This document shows, piece after piece, positions 16,342 through 24,574 of a DNA stretch of 64,000 bases; the first letter of the stretch is position 1; each line of letters starts with the position of its first letter. A program made the translations under genes and the position numbers. The notes beneath the pieces were generated by a model. The model had not been told where the DNA came from and did not search any database. It worked only from the letters and a program-made list of their open reading frames with translations. The stretch spans positions 124,001-188,000 of the forward strand of contig NZ_JBHMFD010000007.1 of NCBI RefSeq assembly GCF_042427575.1, given 5' to 3'. The DNA is from Bergeyella porcorum (GTDB lineage Bacteria > Bacteroidota > Bacteroidia > Flavobacteriales > Weeksellaceae).

Positions 16342-17700
16342 TTATACAACACCTTGTGCCAACATTGCTTCTGCTACTTTCACGAAGCCAGCGATGTTTG
16401 CTCCTTTTACATAGTTTACATAGCCGTCTTCTTCTTTTCCGAAATCACGACAAGCCTTGTGGATACCTACCATAATTTCCTTCAATCTTGCATCTACTTC
16501 CTCAGAAGTCCAGTTGAGACGGATAGAGTTTTGTGTCATTTCAAGACCAGAGGTTGCTACACCACCAGCGTTAGATGCTTTACCTGGGCTAAACAACACT
16601 TTGTTTTCTAAGAAGTGATTGATAGCTTCCAAGGTAGATGGCATATTAGCAGCTTCCGTTACGCACTTCACGCCATTGGCTACCAAAGTTTTTGCATCTT
16701 CAAAGTCCAATTCGTTTTGAGTTGCAGCAGGGATAGCTACATCACACTTCACTTCCCAAGGTCTCTTACCTGCGAAGAATTTCGCTTCTGGATATTTCTT
16801 CACATAATCTTCTGCTCTGTTGTTACCAGAAGCTCTCAATTCCAATAAGAAATCGATTTTATCGCCACTGATACCCGCTTCATCATAAACATATCCATCA
16901 GGTCCAGAGATGGTAACCACTTTTCCACCTAGTTCATTAACCTTCTTCACTACACCCCAAGCTACATTTCCGAAACCAGATACGGTGAATATTTTTCCTT
17001 TAATCTCTTCTCCTTGGGTTTTTAGCATTTGCTCGCAGAAATAAACCACCCCATAGCCTGTAGCCTCTGGACGGATAAGGGAACCTCCGTAAGCTAAGCC
17101 TTTACCCGTAAGCACCCCTGTAAATTCATTTCTGATTTTCTTGTATTGACCAAAAAGATAACCAATTTCTCTTGCTCCAACGCCAATATCTCCTGCAGGG
17201 ACATCGGTTTCAGGACCGATATGCTTGCAAAGCTCCGTCATAAACGCTTGACAGAAACGCATAATCTCCATATCAGATTTTCCTTGTGGGTCAAAATCTG
17301 CACCACCTTTACCACCGCCCATAGGAAGCGTAGTAAGAGAGTTTTTGAATACTTGCTCAAAAGCTAAGAATTTAAGAACCGAAAGGTTTACTGTAGGATG
17401 GAAACGAATCCCTCCTTTGTATGGACCAATGGCAGAGTTCATCTGGATTCTGTATCCTCTGTTCACTTGGATTTCACCTTTGTCATCTACCCACGGCACA
17501 CGGAAAATCACCACTCTTTCAGCTTCCGTCATTCTTTCAAGCAATTTCATTCCGCTGTACTCTTTTTTCGTTGCGATAAAAGGAATCACCGTTACCGCTA
17601 CTTCTTTCACTGCCTGAAGGAATTCAGGTTCATTAGGATTTCTTGCCTCAACCTTAGCAATAAAATCTTGTATCTTTTGTTCTACATTAAAATGCTCCAT
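16342..17700 (-). CDS. gdhA: NADP-type glutamate dehydrogenase
   Basis: A 452-residue hexameric-type glutamate dehydrogenase, interconverting 2-oxoglutarate plus ammonium and glutamate. GGIRFHPTVNLSVLKFLAFE (about residues 95-114), the glycine-rich LPMGGGKGGAD with the catalytic Lys (about 126-136), PAGDIGVGAREIG (about 168-180) and the Rossmann VSGFGNVAWG (about 245) are all present. Length and the small-subunit architecture match the biosynthetic NADP enzymes. It has its own promoter at 17723-17752 and terminator at 16305, so it is monocistronic. Confidence 0.96.
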   Translation of the reverse strand: MEHFNVEQKIQDFIAKVEARNPNEPEFLQAVKEVAVTVIPFIATKKEYSGMKLLERMTEAERVVIFRVPWVDDKGEIQVNRGYRIQMNSAIGPYKGGIRFHPTVNLSVLKFLAFEQVFKNSLTTLPMGGGKGGADFDPQGKSDMEIMRFCQAFMTELCKHIGPETDVPAGDIGVGAREIGYLFGQYKKIRNEFTGVLTGKGLAYGGSLIRPEATGYGVVYFCEQMLKTQGEEIKGKIFTVSGFGNVAWGVVKKVNELGGKVVTISGPDGYVYDEAGISGDKIDFLLELRASGNNRAEDYVKKYPEAKFFAGKRPWEVKCDVAIPAATQNELDFEDAKTLVANGVKCVTEAANMPSTLEAINHFLENKVLFSPGKASNAGGVATSGLEMTQNSIRLNWTSEEVDARLKEIMVGIHKACRDFGKEEDGYVNYVKGANIAGFVKVAEAMLAQGVV

Positions 17701-17722
17701 AAGGTTTAATTATTATTGCCAC

Positions 17723-17752
17723 CAAATTTAACTTTTTTCTTAAAACTTGCAA
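17723..17752 (-). promoter_or_regulatory. gdhA promoter
   Basis: On the minus strand: TTG (17752-17750), exactly 19 bases, TAAATTTG (17730-17723). This is a textbook Bacteroidetes promoter, placing the start about 15-20 bases before the gdhA ATG. Confidence 0.8.
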
Positions 17753-17883
17753 ATAATATTTTTAAAATTGATAAAAATTTATTTTTGTTAGGTTAAATTT
17801 TTATTAAATTTACAACTAAATATGTTGGCTTGTAAATAATATTGCGTTAATAATTATTTGATGAATAATTAAAAAACAATGTT

Positions 17884-18996
17884 TTACTGAGTTACTTGAA
17901 ATTGTCGTCCAGAATAGGTCTTCACGCAACCCAAAATCTCCATTTCTAATAAAATAGGTAAAATTTTGAAGGTAGGAGTCTCTAATTTTTCAGAAATTTC
18001 ATCTAAAGAAATTAAAGGGTTTTCTTTGATGATATGGTATATTTCTTTTTGACTTTCAGTTAATTGAAAATAAGGCTCTGAAGGGGTGAATAGTTCTCCG
18101 ATTTTTTCTTTGGCTTCTTTCAATTTCAAATCTTTTACTAAACTTTTGATGGAAGCAATGGCAGCGGCTTTATTTTGAGAGATGATGAGGTTGCAGCCTT
18201 GGCTGTATTTATCTGTCAATCGGCCAGGTACGGCATATACTTCTCGGTTGTAGTCATTGGCAAAGCCTACGGTGCTTATGGAGCCTCCACCAAAAGCGGT
18301 TTCTACTACAATAGTGGCAGGGGAAATGCCTGCTACAATGCGATTTCTTTGGATGAAATGCTCTCTATCGGGTTTTTGTGAGCTGTTAAATTCCGTGAGC
18401 AATGCTCCGCCCTCTTCCAAAATTCTTTCGGAAAGCTTGCGATGTTTAGCAGGATAAAGTGTGTGAAAGCCGTGAGCCAATACGCCTACGGTAGGAATGT
18501 TGTTTTCTATTGATTTCGAATGCACTTCACCATCTACGCCCAATGCCAGCCCGCTGATGGTAATGATGTTTTGGGCTTTTATTTGGTCTAAAAACTCGTG
18601 GATGAATTGCTTGCCATAGAGGGTCATATTCCGAGTGCCAACAATGCTTATCGGGTGTTTTCCTTCTGGGAGTTTTCCTTTTTGATACAAGATGGCAGGG
18701 GCGTCATCGCACTCCGATAGCAAGAAGGGCAAATCTCCCCGATGCCGCAGATGGATGGTAATGTTATTCTTTTGGCAAAATTCAAGCTCTCGCTCTGCAA
18801 ATTTTAAATGCTCAGAATCTCCTATTTCAGCAGCTTTTTTGTCTCCGATGCCAAAGATGGCAATCATCTTTTGGCGGGGAAGCTTCCAAATTTGCTCGGC
18901 AGAGCCTTCCGCATCCATCAGTTTTTTGAATGTGGTATCGCCTATAAAGCTACATCGTCTAAGGGCAATAGCGTATAAATGCTCTTCGGTAATCAT
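17884..18996 (-). CDS. dprA: DNA-processing protein DprA
   Basis: A 370-residue DprA/Smf protein that binds single-stranded DNA and loads RecA during natural transformation. An N-terminal HhH/SAM-like region (to about 70) precedes the Rossmann core with ISIVGTRNMTLYG (about residues 116-128), TISGLALGVDGEVHSKS (about 146-162) and IVVETAFGGGSISTVGFA (about 229-246). A C-terminal winged-helix segment (about 310-370) is visible. The rhomboid gene lies 26 bases before its 3'-ward neighbour on the same strand order, so dprA probably shares a transcript with it. Confidence 0.94.
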   Translation of the reverse strand: MITEEHLYAIALRRCSFIGDTTFKKLMDAEGSAEQIWKLPRQKMIAIFGIGDKKAAEIGDSEHLKFAERELEFCQKNNITIHLRHRGDLPFLLSECDDAPAILYQKGKLPEGKHPISIVGTRNMTLYGKQFIHEFLDQIKAQNIITISGLALGVDGEVHSKSIENNIPTVGVLAHGFHTLYPAKHRKLSERILEEGGALLTEFNSSQKPDREHFIQRNRIVAGISPATIVVETAFGGGSISTVGFANDYNREVYAVPGRLTDKYSQGCNLIISQNKAAAIASIKSLVKDLKLKEAKEKIGELFTPSEPYFQLTESQKEIYHIIKENPLISLDEISEKLETPTFKILPILLEMEILGCVKTYSGRQFQVTQ

Positions 18997-19022
18997 CTTA
19001 TTAGGGAAATATTGCCCTAAAA

Positions 19023-19796
19023 TTACTCTTTTTTTCGGATTTCATCTAAATATTTCCATACGGAATCTTCTTTTTTCTGTGGCAATTCTTGGAAATCTTG
19101 CGGGTGCTTTTCCCTATATTCCCTCCAGAGTTTATCATCTTTCTCGCTGTAATAATTGGGAAACTCCCAGATGTATTTTTGCCTTTTCTCGCCCACGCCT
19201 CTGTAGATAAAGGCTAGGATAACGCCAATGACTGCCCCCGAAAGATGAGATTGCCAAGATATTTTACTAGGCTCATCTAAGTGGTAGAATAGCTCTTCTG
19301 GAAAAACACCCCAAACCAAACTGCCGTAATAAAACCCTACAATAAGCGTAACGGCGAGCAGTTTTAAATTCCATCTGAATATCCCACTGAAAAATAGGAA
19401 AAATGCAAGCATATAAATAATACCACTTGCCCCAATGATGCAACTGTAGTAGAACTCGCCCGTGAAAATATCAATAGGAGGAAGTAGCCAAACTAAAAAG
19501 CCTGTAGCGACCCAGCCTAATCCTAAAATGGTATTGGCAATGCGAGGATAAAACTGGTATAATAGAAAAATAAGTACGGCTATGGGCAGAGAATTGCCAA
19601 TAATATGCTCCAGATTACCGTGTAGAAAGGGGCTGAAGAATACGCCTTTGAGCCCTTCTGCGGTTAATGGGATGATGGCACCACTGCAATTAGAAAATAG
19701 ACCAAAGCTTTGTAATAAGAAAATACTCCACATTGCTGATAACATTAGCAATGGGTATATGATGGCTTTCAAAGAAAAGTTTATTTGTTTTAACAT
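19023..19796 (-). CDS. Rhomboid family intramembrane serine protease
   Basis: A 257-residue membrane protease with six hydrophobic segments. Catalytic Ser lies in IIGASGIIYML (about residues 120-130) and catalytic His in SHLSGAVIGV (about 183-192); HGNLEHIIGNS (about 59-69) supplies the conserved loop His and Asn. A hydrophilic C-terminal tail of about 50 residues is rich in charged residues. It lies upstream of dprA by 26 bases on the same strand. Natural substrates are unknown. A second, unrelated-sequence rhomboid is at 59722. Confidence 0.9.
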   Translation of the reverse strand: MLKQINFSLKAIIYPLLMLSAMWSIFLLQSFGLFSNCSGAIIPLTAEGLKGVFFSPFLHGNLEHIIGNSLPIAVLIFLLYQFYPRIANTILGLGWVATGFLVWLLPPIDIFTGEFYYSCIIGASGIIYMLAFFLFFSGIFRWNLKLLAVTLIVGFYYGSLVWGVFPEELFYHLDEPSKISWQSHLSGAVIGVILAFIYRGVGEKRQKYIWEFPNYYSEKDDKLWREYREKHPQDFQELPQKKEDSVWKYLDEIRKKE

Positions 19797-19910
19797 TGGT
19801 AATGATTTACAAAATAATTGCCAGTAGAAAAAGTAGGTAATTTTGGCTGAAATTTTCTCTGACTGATTTTTTTTAAGACAATAAATCTCAAAGATTTGCC
19901 ATTTTCAGTT

Positions 19911-19939
19911 TTGAAGTTTATTTTTAACGCTTAATTTTG
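19911..19939 (+). promoter_or_regulatory. Promoter of first DUF3078 gene
   Basis: TTG (19911-19913), 18-base spacer, TAATTTTG (19932-19939). The predicted start (~19945) is only about 6-12 bases before the start codon, so the leader is very short; this favours the ATG at 19957 over 19951. Confidence 0.7.
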
Positions 19940-19950
19940 TATCAATAAAA

Positions 19951-21072
19951 ATGCTTATGAAACGGAAGATATTTATTTTCACGATATTGATTTTTATTTT
20001 TCATTGGTCTAATGCCCAGATTAAAGGCGTTAGAAAGCAAATAGATTCCATTGCCCAGAGCCGTTGGAATAAGACACTTCTTAATCTGGATAGCCTTGCC
20101 AATCCTTCTATTGAGGAGATTTCCAAAATCAAGATGGATAGCATTGTTGTAAATGAAGGGGGCTTGGCGGTGCATTCGCACGAAGAAATCCCTGTAACGC
20201 CTTTTAGGCTCATTAGGCAAGAAGGTGAAAAAAGATGGTTTTTCTTTGGGCAAAATACCGTTACATTTAATCAGGCTTCTTTTTCTAATTGGAATGCAGG
20301 GGGGAATGATAACATCGGTATCATTGCGAAAGTAAACTATAACCTTAGTTATAAAAAAGATAGGCATTATCTGGAAAATCTGATTCAGTTGGGCTATGGT
20401 CTAGTGGCGGCAAAGGGGCAAAGCACCAGAAAGACGGAAGACTATATTAATATTGCCACCAACTACGGCTATGAAATTGGGGACAACTTTTACCTCTCTA
20501 CGGGATATCAGTTTCTTTCTCAGTTTACCTATGGGTATAATTATGCCGCAACGCCCGACCCACAGAAGTCTGACCGCGTTTCCAGGTTTATGGCACCAGG
20601 GTATCTGAATGCGGGTCTTGGTATTTCTTACAATCCGAAAGAGAATTTTCAAGTGATTTTTCGTCCTGCCAATGGAAAGTTTACATTTGTTTTAGACCCT
20701 CACCTTCAGAAGGCGGGAAGGTACGGTCTGGAGCACGATGGGCAATCCATCAGGTCAGAGCTTGGGGCAATGCTGAATGTCTTATACCGATTGAAATTAT
20801 ATGAAAATATTTTTGTGACCAATCAGCTCAATTTCTTCTCCAATTATATCAATCATCCTGAGCGAGTGGATATTAATTACAGTGGGACGCTCAATATGAA
20901 ATTTAATAAACTGATTACCGCCGTGCTGAGTTTGGATTTGCTTTATGACCACGATCAAGTGACCAATCTTCAGCGAAAACAAACTTTAGGTGTAGGTTTG
21001 GTGTACAATATAGGTGCGGATAATAAACCGAAACCTCAAAGTAAAAGAGCGATAAAGCCGTTTGTGAATTGA
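19951..21072 (+). CDS. DUF3078 domain-containing outer-surface protein
   Basis: A 373-residue protein (or 371 from the ATG at 19957, MKRKIFIFTILIF, a clear signal peptide ending at SNAQ). The DUF3078 hallmark NTVTFNQASFSNWNAGGNDN is at about residues 101-120. The rest has alternating aromatic/hydrophobic patterns of outer-membrane beta-strands, ending in LGVGLVYNIG. Family function is unknown. A paralogue at 23585 shares the hallmark, the SRFMAPGYLN block and the C-terminal strands; this copy has an extra ~70-residue insert between signal peptide and barrel. The two flank the adhesin-like gene. Confidence 0.85.
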   Translation: MLMKRKIFIFTILIFIFHWSNAQIKGVRKQIDSIAQSRWNKTLLNLDSLANPSIEEISKIKMDSIVVNEGGLAVHSHEEIPVTPFRLIRQEGEKRWFFFGQNTVTFNQASFSNWNAGGNDNIGIIAKVNYNLSYKKDRHYLENLIQLGYGLVAAKGQSTRKTEDYINIATNYGYEIGDNFYLSTGYQFLSQFTYGYNYAATPDPQKSDRVSRFMAPGYLNAGLGISYNPKENFQVIFRPANGKFTFVLDPHLQKAGRYGLEHDGQSIRSELGAMLNVLYRLKLYENIFVTNQLNFFSNYINHPERVDINYSGTLNMKFNKLITAVLSLDLLYDHDQVTNLQRKQTLGVGLVYNIGADNKPKPQSKRAIKPFVN

Positions 21073-21123
21073 TAAGATGAGACTAAAGGATATGTCTGAA
21101 ATAAATTTTTCTTCCTAAAAAAT

Positions 21124-21152
21124 TTGGTATTTCAAAAAAACACCTATCTTTG
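21124..21152 (+). promoter_or_regulatory. Promoter of the (CA)n leader transcript
   Basis: TTG (21124-21126), 18-base spacer, TATCTTTG (21145-21152): full Bacteroidetes match. No gene starts within 590 bases downstream; the transcript would begin near 21158. Confidence 0.65.
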
Positions 21153-21243
21153 CCCCCATTCTTATGACACACAATATCCACATATTACAACAAAAAAATG
21201 CAAAAAACTACCCAAATAATTTGGTAGTTTCGGATAATTGTGT

Positions 21244-21295
<52 letters not shown>

Positions 21296-21402
21296 GCTCA
21301 CCGCCGCTATACCTTAGTATAAACGCGTGCCTGTGCGTATTTTACAAAAATAATTTTGAAATAACAAATAAGTCCAAAAAATATTTTTTGGACAACTATG
21401 CT

Positions 21403-21445
21403 ATCCCAATGTGGTTTTCTCTGAAAACTGCATTGGGATTTTTTT
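21403..21445 (+). terminator. Intrinsic terminator in the adhesin leader
   Basis: atcccaatg (21403-21411) pairs with cattgggat (21431-21439); inside, gttttc (21414-21419) pairs with gaaaac (21423-21428). A seven-T run follows. A strong terminator with no gene immediately before it. Confidence 0.8.
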
Positions 21446-21448
21446 GTT

Positions 21449-21495
21449 TCCTTTTATCATATTGTTTCCTTTTAGGAAACAATATGATAAAAGGA
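21449..21495. repeat. Perfect 21-bp inverted repeat
   Basis: 21449-21469 and 21475-21495 are perfect reverse complements around a five-base TTTTA loop. It directly follows the terminator and lies 250 bases before the adhesin-like gene. Confidence 0.9.
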
Positions 21496-21561
21496 CTAGA
21501 GGAGTTAGGATTTCTATTTTTTACGGAATATAAACGGAGAAATATTTCTCTTTTCAAAACT

Positions 21562-21670
21562 AATCAATCCCACACTGATGGACATTTCGAGAAGGAAAAA
21601 TCTGATTTTTCGTTCGTGTTTAAAATGTTTAATAAAAGTTGTGTGCAGAGATGTCTATGTGGGATTGATT
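21562..21670. repeat. Long-range inverted repeat in adhesin leader
   Basis: 21562-21574 and 21658-21670 are perfect 13-base inverted repeats, extended by a further seven-base match inside (around 21579-21585 with 21649-21655). Between them a smaller perfect hairpin (GAAAAAT/ATTTTTC) lies near 21597-21613. It suggests a structured 5' leader. Confidence 0.75.
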
Positions 21671-21742
21671 TTACAAGAATAAAGAGATTAACAAACAACA
21701 ACATCATAACTTAATTATTAATTTTTAAAAACAAAAAAAGAG

Positions 21743-23464
21743 ATGAAAAAGATCATTACATTTAGCTTCGTGTTGGCAAGTGTATTGGCACACGCCCAAG
21801 AGGGGACAGTAGGGATTAACACAATGCATCCAAAAGCAACATTGGAGGTTCAGCCTAGCACAGCTAACCTCACAGGAACGACTAATGAGGGTATTATTGC
21901 TCCTAAATTATCTAAGGAGAGAATAGCAGCCATTGCAACTCCTGTAGAGGGAACTTTGGTATATGCTACTGATGCTACTTATGCGGGTAGTGATGTTAAA
22001 GTAGCCAAAATCACCGAAAAAGGTTACTATTTCTACAACGGTACAGAGTGGGTGAAAAGCGGAAATGATTTAGAAGAGCAAGTATGGAAATACGATGGAA
22101 CAAGAGCTTATATTGATAAAGCTATAAAAGACAAAGTAGAATATTTACAAAATGGAGGTTATAGACATTTTCCGAGAACAATGAGACCTGTTACATCGCA
22201 TCCATCTGGTGTAATTCAAGATGCAATGTTAAATGTAGATGGAGCTAGTATATATAATTGGAGATTGTCGTTTTCTGATTTAGTAACAGGGGCTAGTACT
22301 AGTAGCCAGTGGCCTTACAAATCCTTAAATGAAGATATGTTTGTTATAGATGAGAATGAAACCTCTTCATTTAGTAGGTATTACTCTAATTTTACAAAAG
22401 TCCAAACCAATCAAAATACGACAAGAAATTTTCATGCTCTCTATTCACAGATAGGTTTTTCAACCCATTATGGTTCTGGTCATGTAGCAAGAATGATAGG
22501 AGGATACTTTGCAAGTTCTATTTATAATGGTTCTGCTAATGAAGTTTCAGGAGGTTTTAATGAAGCTGTTTTAAGTACAACGGGTAATGTATATAAGGCT
22601 ATTGGCGCACAAAATGGAGTAAGTCTTAGAGGAAGTGGGGCAATTACTACTGCTATAGGGTCTCAAAATCAATTGTTTATAGAAGGACTGGAACCTTTCA
22701 TTGGAGCAGATTTTAAGTCTACGGTTGATAATGTTTATTTGACACATAATGTGGCTAATTTGCTAGCAGATAACATAACTGGAGGAGCTATAACGAATAT
22801 GATGGGAACCTATACGAATATTCAAGTTCCATTAAACAATCCTCTTAAAGTTACTAATCTTTATGGCTTATACATTACAGATATATTGAATGCTACGGAT
22901 AAAAACTACTCTATCTATACCAATGCTGGCCAAGTTCGTTTCGGAGATTTAGCTGGTACAGGCAATAGAGAGGTTTATGTAGATGAGAATGGTGTTTTGA
23001 AAGCTAAAACTACCACGATAGCAAATAATGCTGCACTTTGGGTAGAAGATATAGCTACTAACTCTATCAAGTTGGCTGTTAATTCCGATGGTACTACACG
23101 CACTAATGCTGTAAGTATTACAGATGGAGGAATGGTTTTAGGTTCATCTTTTAGAGGTACTAACGGAGCAACCATCTTCCCAGACTATGTATTCCAAAAG
23201 TATTACACAGGTAACTCTTCCATCAAAGCAGACTATACATTCAAGTCTTTAAGCCAAGTAGAAGATTTCGTGAAAACCAACGGACACTTGCCAGGTTATA
23301 AATCTGCAGCGGCTATCAAGGCTCAAGGTTATGTAGATTTAATGGAAACGCAATTGACCAATGTAGAGAAAATTGAGGAACTTTACTTGCACACGATTGA
23401 GCTTAAAAAAGAAAACGAAGAATTAAAATCTCGTTTAGAGAAATTAGAAAAGCTGTTAAAATAG
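21743..23464 (+). CDS. Secreted adhesin/tail-fibre-like surface protein
   Basis: A 573-residue protein with signal peptide (MKKIITFSFVLASVLAHAQ) followed by VGINTMHPKATLEV, the start motif of many Bacteroidetes tail-fibre-like surface proteins. The middle (about 140-420) is a Gly/Ser/Thr/Asn-rich beta region with repeated short strands and no cysteine. The C-terminus carries the standard FVKTNGHLPG block (about residues 511-520) and ends in a Leu/Glu heptad coiled coil (about 535-573), the trimerising end seen in these proteins. Likely exported and surface attached; ligand unknown. Its long leader carries a microsatellite and terminator. No phage genes are near, so a prophage fibre is unlikely. 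Confidence 0.75.
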   Translation: MKKIITFSFVLASVLAHAQEGTVGINTMHPKATLEVQPSTANLTGTTNEGIIAPKLSKERIAAIATPVEGTLVYATDATYAGSDVKVAKITEKGYYFYNGTEWVKSGNDLEEQVWKYDGTRAYIDKAIKDKVEYLQNGGYRHFPRTMRPVTSHPSGVIQDAMLNVDGASIYNWRLSFSDLVTGASTSSQWPYKSLNEDMFVIDENETSSFSRYYSNFTKVQTNQNTTRNFHALYSQIGFSTHYGSGHVARMIGGYFASSIYNGSANEVSGGFNEAVLSTTGNVYKAIGAQNGVSLRGSGAITTAIGSQNQLFIEGLEPFIGADFKSTVDNVYLTHNVANLLADNITGGAITNMMGTYTNIQVPLNNPLKVTNLYGLYITDILNATDKNYSIYTNAGQVRFGDLAGTGNREVYVDENGVLKAKTTTIANNAALWVEDIATNSIKLAVNSDGTTRTNAVSITDGGMVLGSSFRGTNGATIFPDYVFQKYYTGNSSIKADYTFKSLSQVEDFVKTNGHLPGYKSAAAIKAQGYVDLMETQLTNVEKIEELYLHTIELKKENEELKSRLEKLEKLLK

Positions 23465-23478
23465 TAGACAGGTAAAAG

Positions 23479-23510
23479 CTCCCTCTCAGAGTTCTGGGAG
23501 GGGTTTTGTT
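23479..23510 (+). terminator. Intrinsic terminator of adhesin-like gene
   Basis: ctccc (23479-23483) pairs with gggag (23496-23500), with a further T-rich tail (ggttttgttt). Follows the stop codon by 15 bases. Confidence 0.65.
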
Positions 23511-23584
23511 TATATTTTTTAGCTGGTCTCATTAAGATATATCCGTATATTTTCATATTTTTACCGCTTTAAAAATTTCAAATT

Positions 23585-24499
23585 ATGAAAAAAGTATTAT
23601 TCGCATTAGCAGTGGGAATGAGTGTGTCTACCATTGCTCAAGAAGCAGAGGTTCCTGTTTCTGATTCTACAAAACATTGGTCTATTACGGGGATTAATAC
23701 CCTTACACTAAACCAAGCGGCCTTCTCCAATTGGGTAGGTGGTGGTGCTAATAACATCGGGTGGATTGCTGGTACCAACTACAATATGACCTACGAAAAA
23801 GATAAAGACCTTTGGGAAAATATCGTAATCTTGAGCTATGGACAAAATAACACCAAAGGTTTAGGAAATCGTAAAACGCAGGATATCATCAATCTTTCTA
23901 CTAACTATGGTAGAAAAATTTCTAACAACTGGTATGCTTCTGCGGGAGCCAGCTTGCTTACTCAGTTTGCTCCAGGATACGCAGATGGAAACAATCCGCA
24001 AGCGGCTAAGTTGTCTAGCTTTATGGCACCAGGGTATCTTAATTTAGGAGCTGGTTTTACTTACAGACCTAATGATAATTTTACAATGACACTTCGCCCT
24101 GCCAATGCAAGATGGACTTTCGTTTTGGATAAAGACTTGCAAGTGGCGGGCAACTATGGCTTGAAAAACAATGGAGATTCTTCGTTATTCCAATTTGGTT
24201 TCTTGGGAACAGCGGTTTACAAAGTGAAATTGATGGAAAATATTACACTCATCAATTCGGCGTCTGTGTTTTCCAACTACCTTGACCATCCAGAAAGATT
24301 GGTGCTTTCTTATGGAGGAATCTTAAATATGAAGATTAATAAATATGTGTCTTCTATCATTACGCTAGACTTGATGTATGACCATAATCAGATTCAGAAA
24401 ACTCAGCTAAAACAAACCCTTGGTGTTGGCTTCGCGTATAACATCAATAAAGGGGCAAAACGCTCTGATAATAAGCATAACCAAAGCTGGAAAAACTAA
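23585..24499 (+). CDS. DUF3078 domain-containing outer-surface protein (second copy)
   Basis: A 304-residue paralogue of the protein at 19951. After the signal peptide (MKKVLFALAVGMSVSTIAQ) the DUF3078 hallmark NTLTLNQAAFSNWVGGGANN occurs at about residues 39-58; LSSFMAPGYLNLGAGF near 145 and the ending LGVGFAYNINKG parallel the other copy. It lacks the ~70-residue insert seen there. Probably an outer-membrane beta-barrel of unknown role. A strong terminator follows. Confidence 0.85.
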   Translation: MKKVLFALAVGMSVSTIAQEAEVPVSDSTKHWSITGINTLTLNQAAFSNWVGGGANNIGWIAGTNYNMTYEKDKDLWENIVILSYGQNNTKGLGNRKTQDIINLSTNYGRKISNNWYASAGASLLTQFAPGYADGNNPQAAKLSSFMAPGYLNLGAGFTYRPNDNFTMTLRPANARWTFVLDKDLQVAGNYGLKNNGDSSLFQFGFLGTAVYKVKLMENITLINSASVFSNYLDHPERLVLSYGGILNMKINKYVSSIITLDLMYDHNQIQKTQLKQTLGVGFAYNINKGAKRSDNKHNQSWKN

Positions 24500-24521
24500 T
24501 CTTTCAGCAAGATATAAAAGC

Positions 24522-24556
24522 AAAATCCTTCTCGAAATCTCGAGAAGGATTTTTGT
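24522..24556. terminator. Bidirectional intrinsic terminator
   Basis: 24522-24534 and 24541-24553 form a perfect 13-base-pair stem around a six-base loop with A/T flanks on both sides. It separates the DUF3078 gene from the convergent Glu-rich protein gene. Confidence 0.85.
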
Positions 24557-24574
24557 TTTGTACGACTTTTAATG

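Noticed and set aside
21562..21670. Invertible promoter flanked by inverted repeats
   Set aside because: No -7/-33 pair in either orientation lies between the repeats and no recombinase gene is nearby; kept only as a structured leader.
21743..23464. Prophage tail fibre
   Set aside because: It has a Sec signal peptide and no phage genes around it; the tail-fibre-like C-terminus is common in exported Bacteroidetes proteins.
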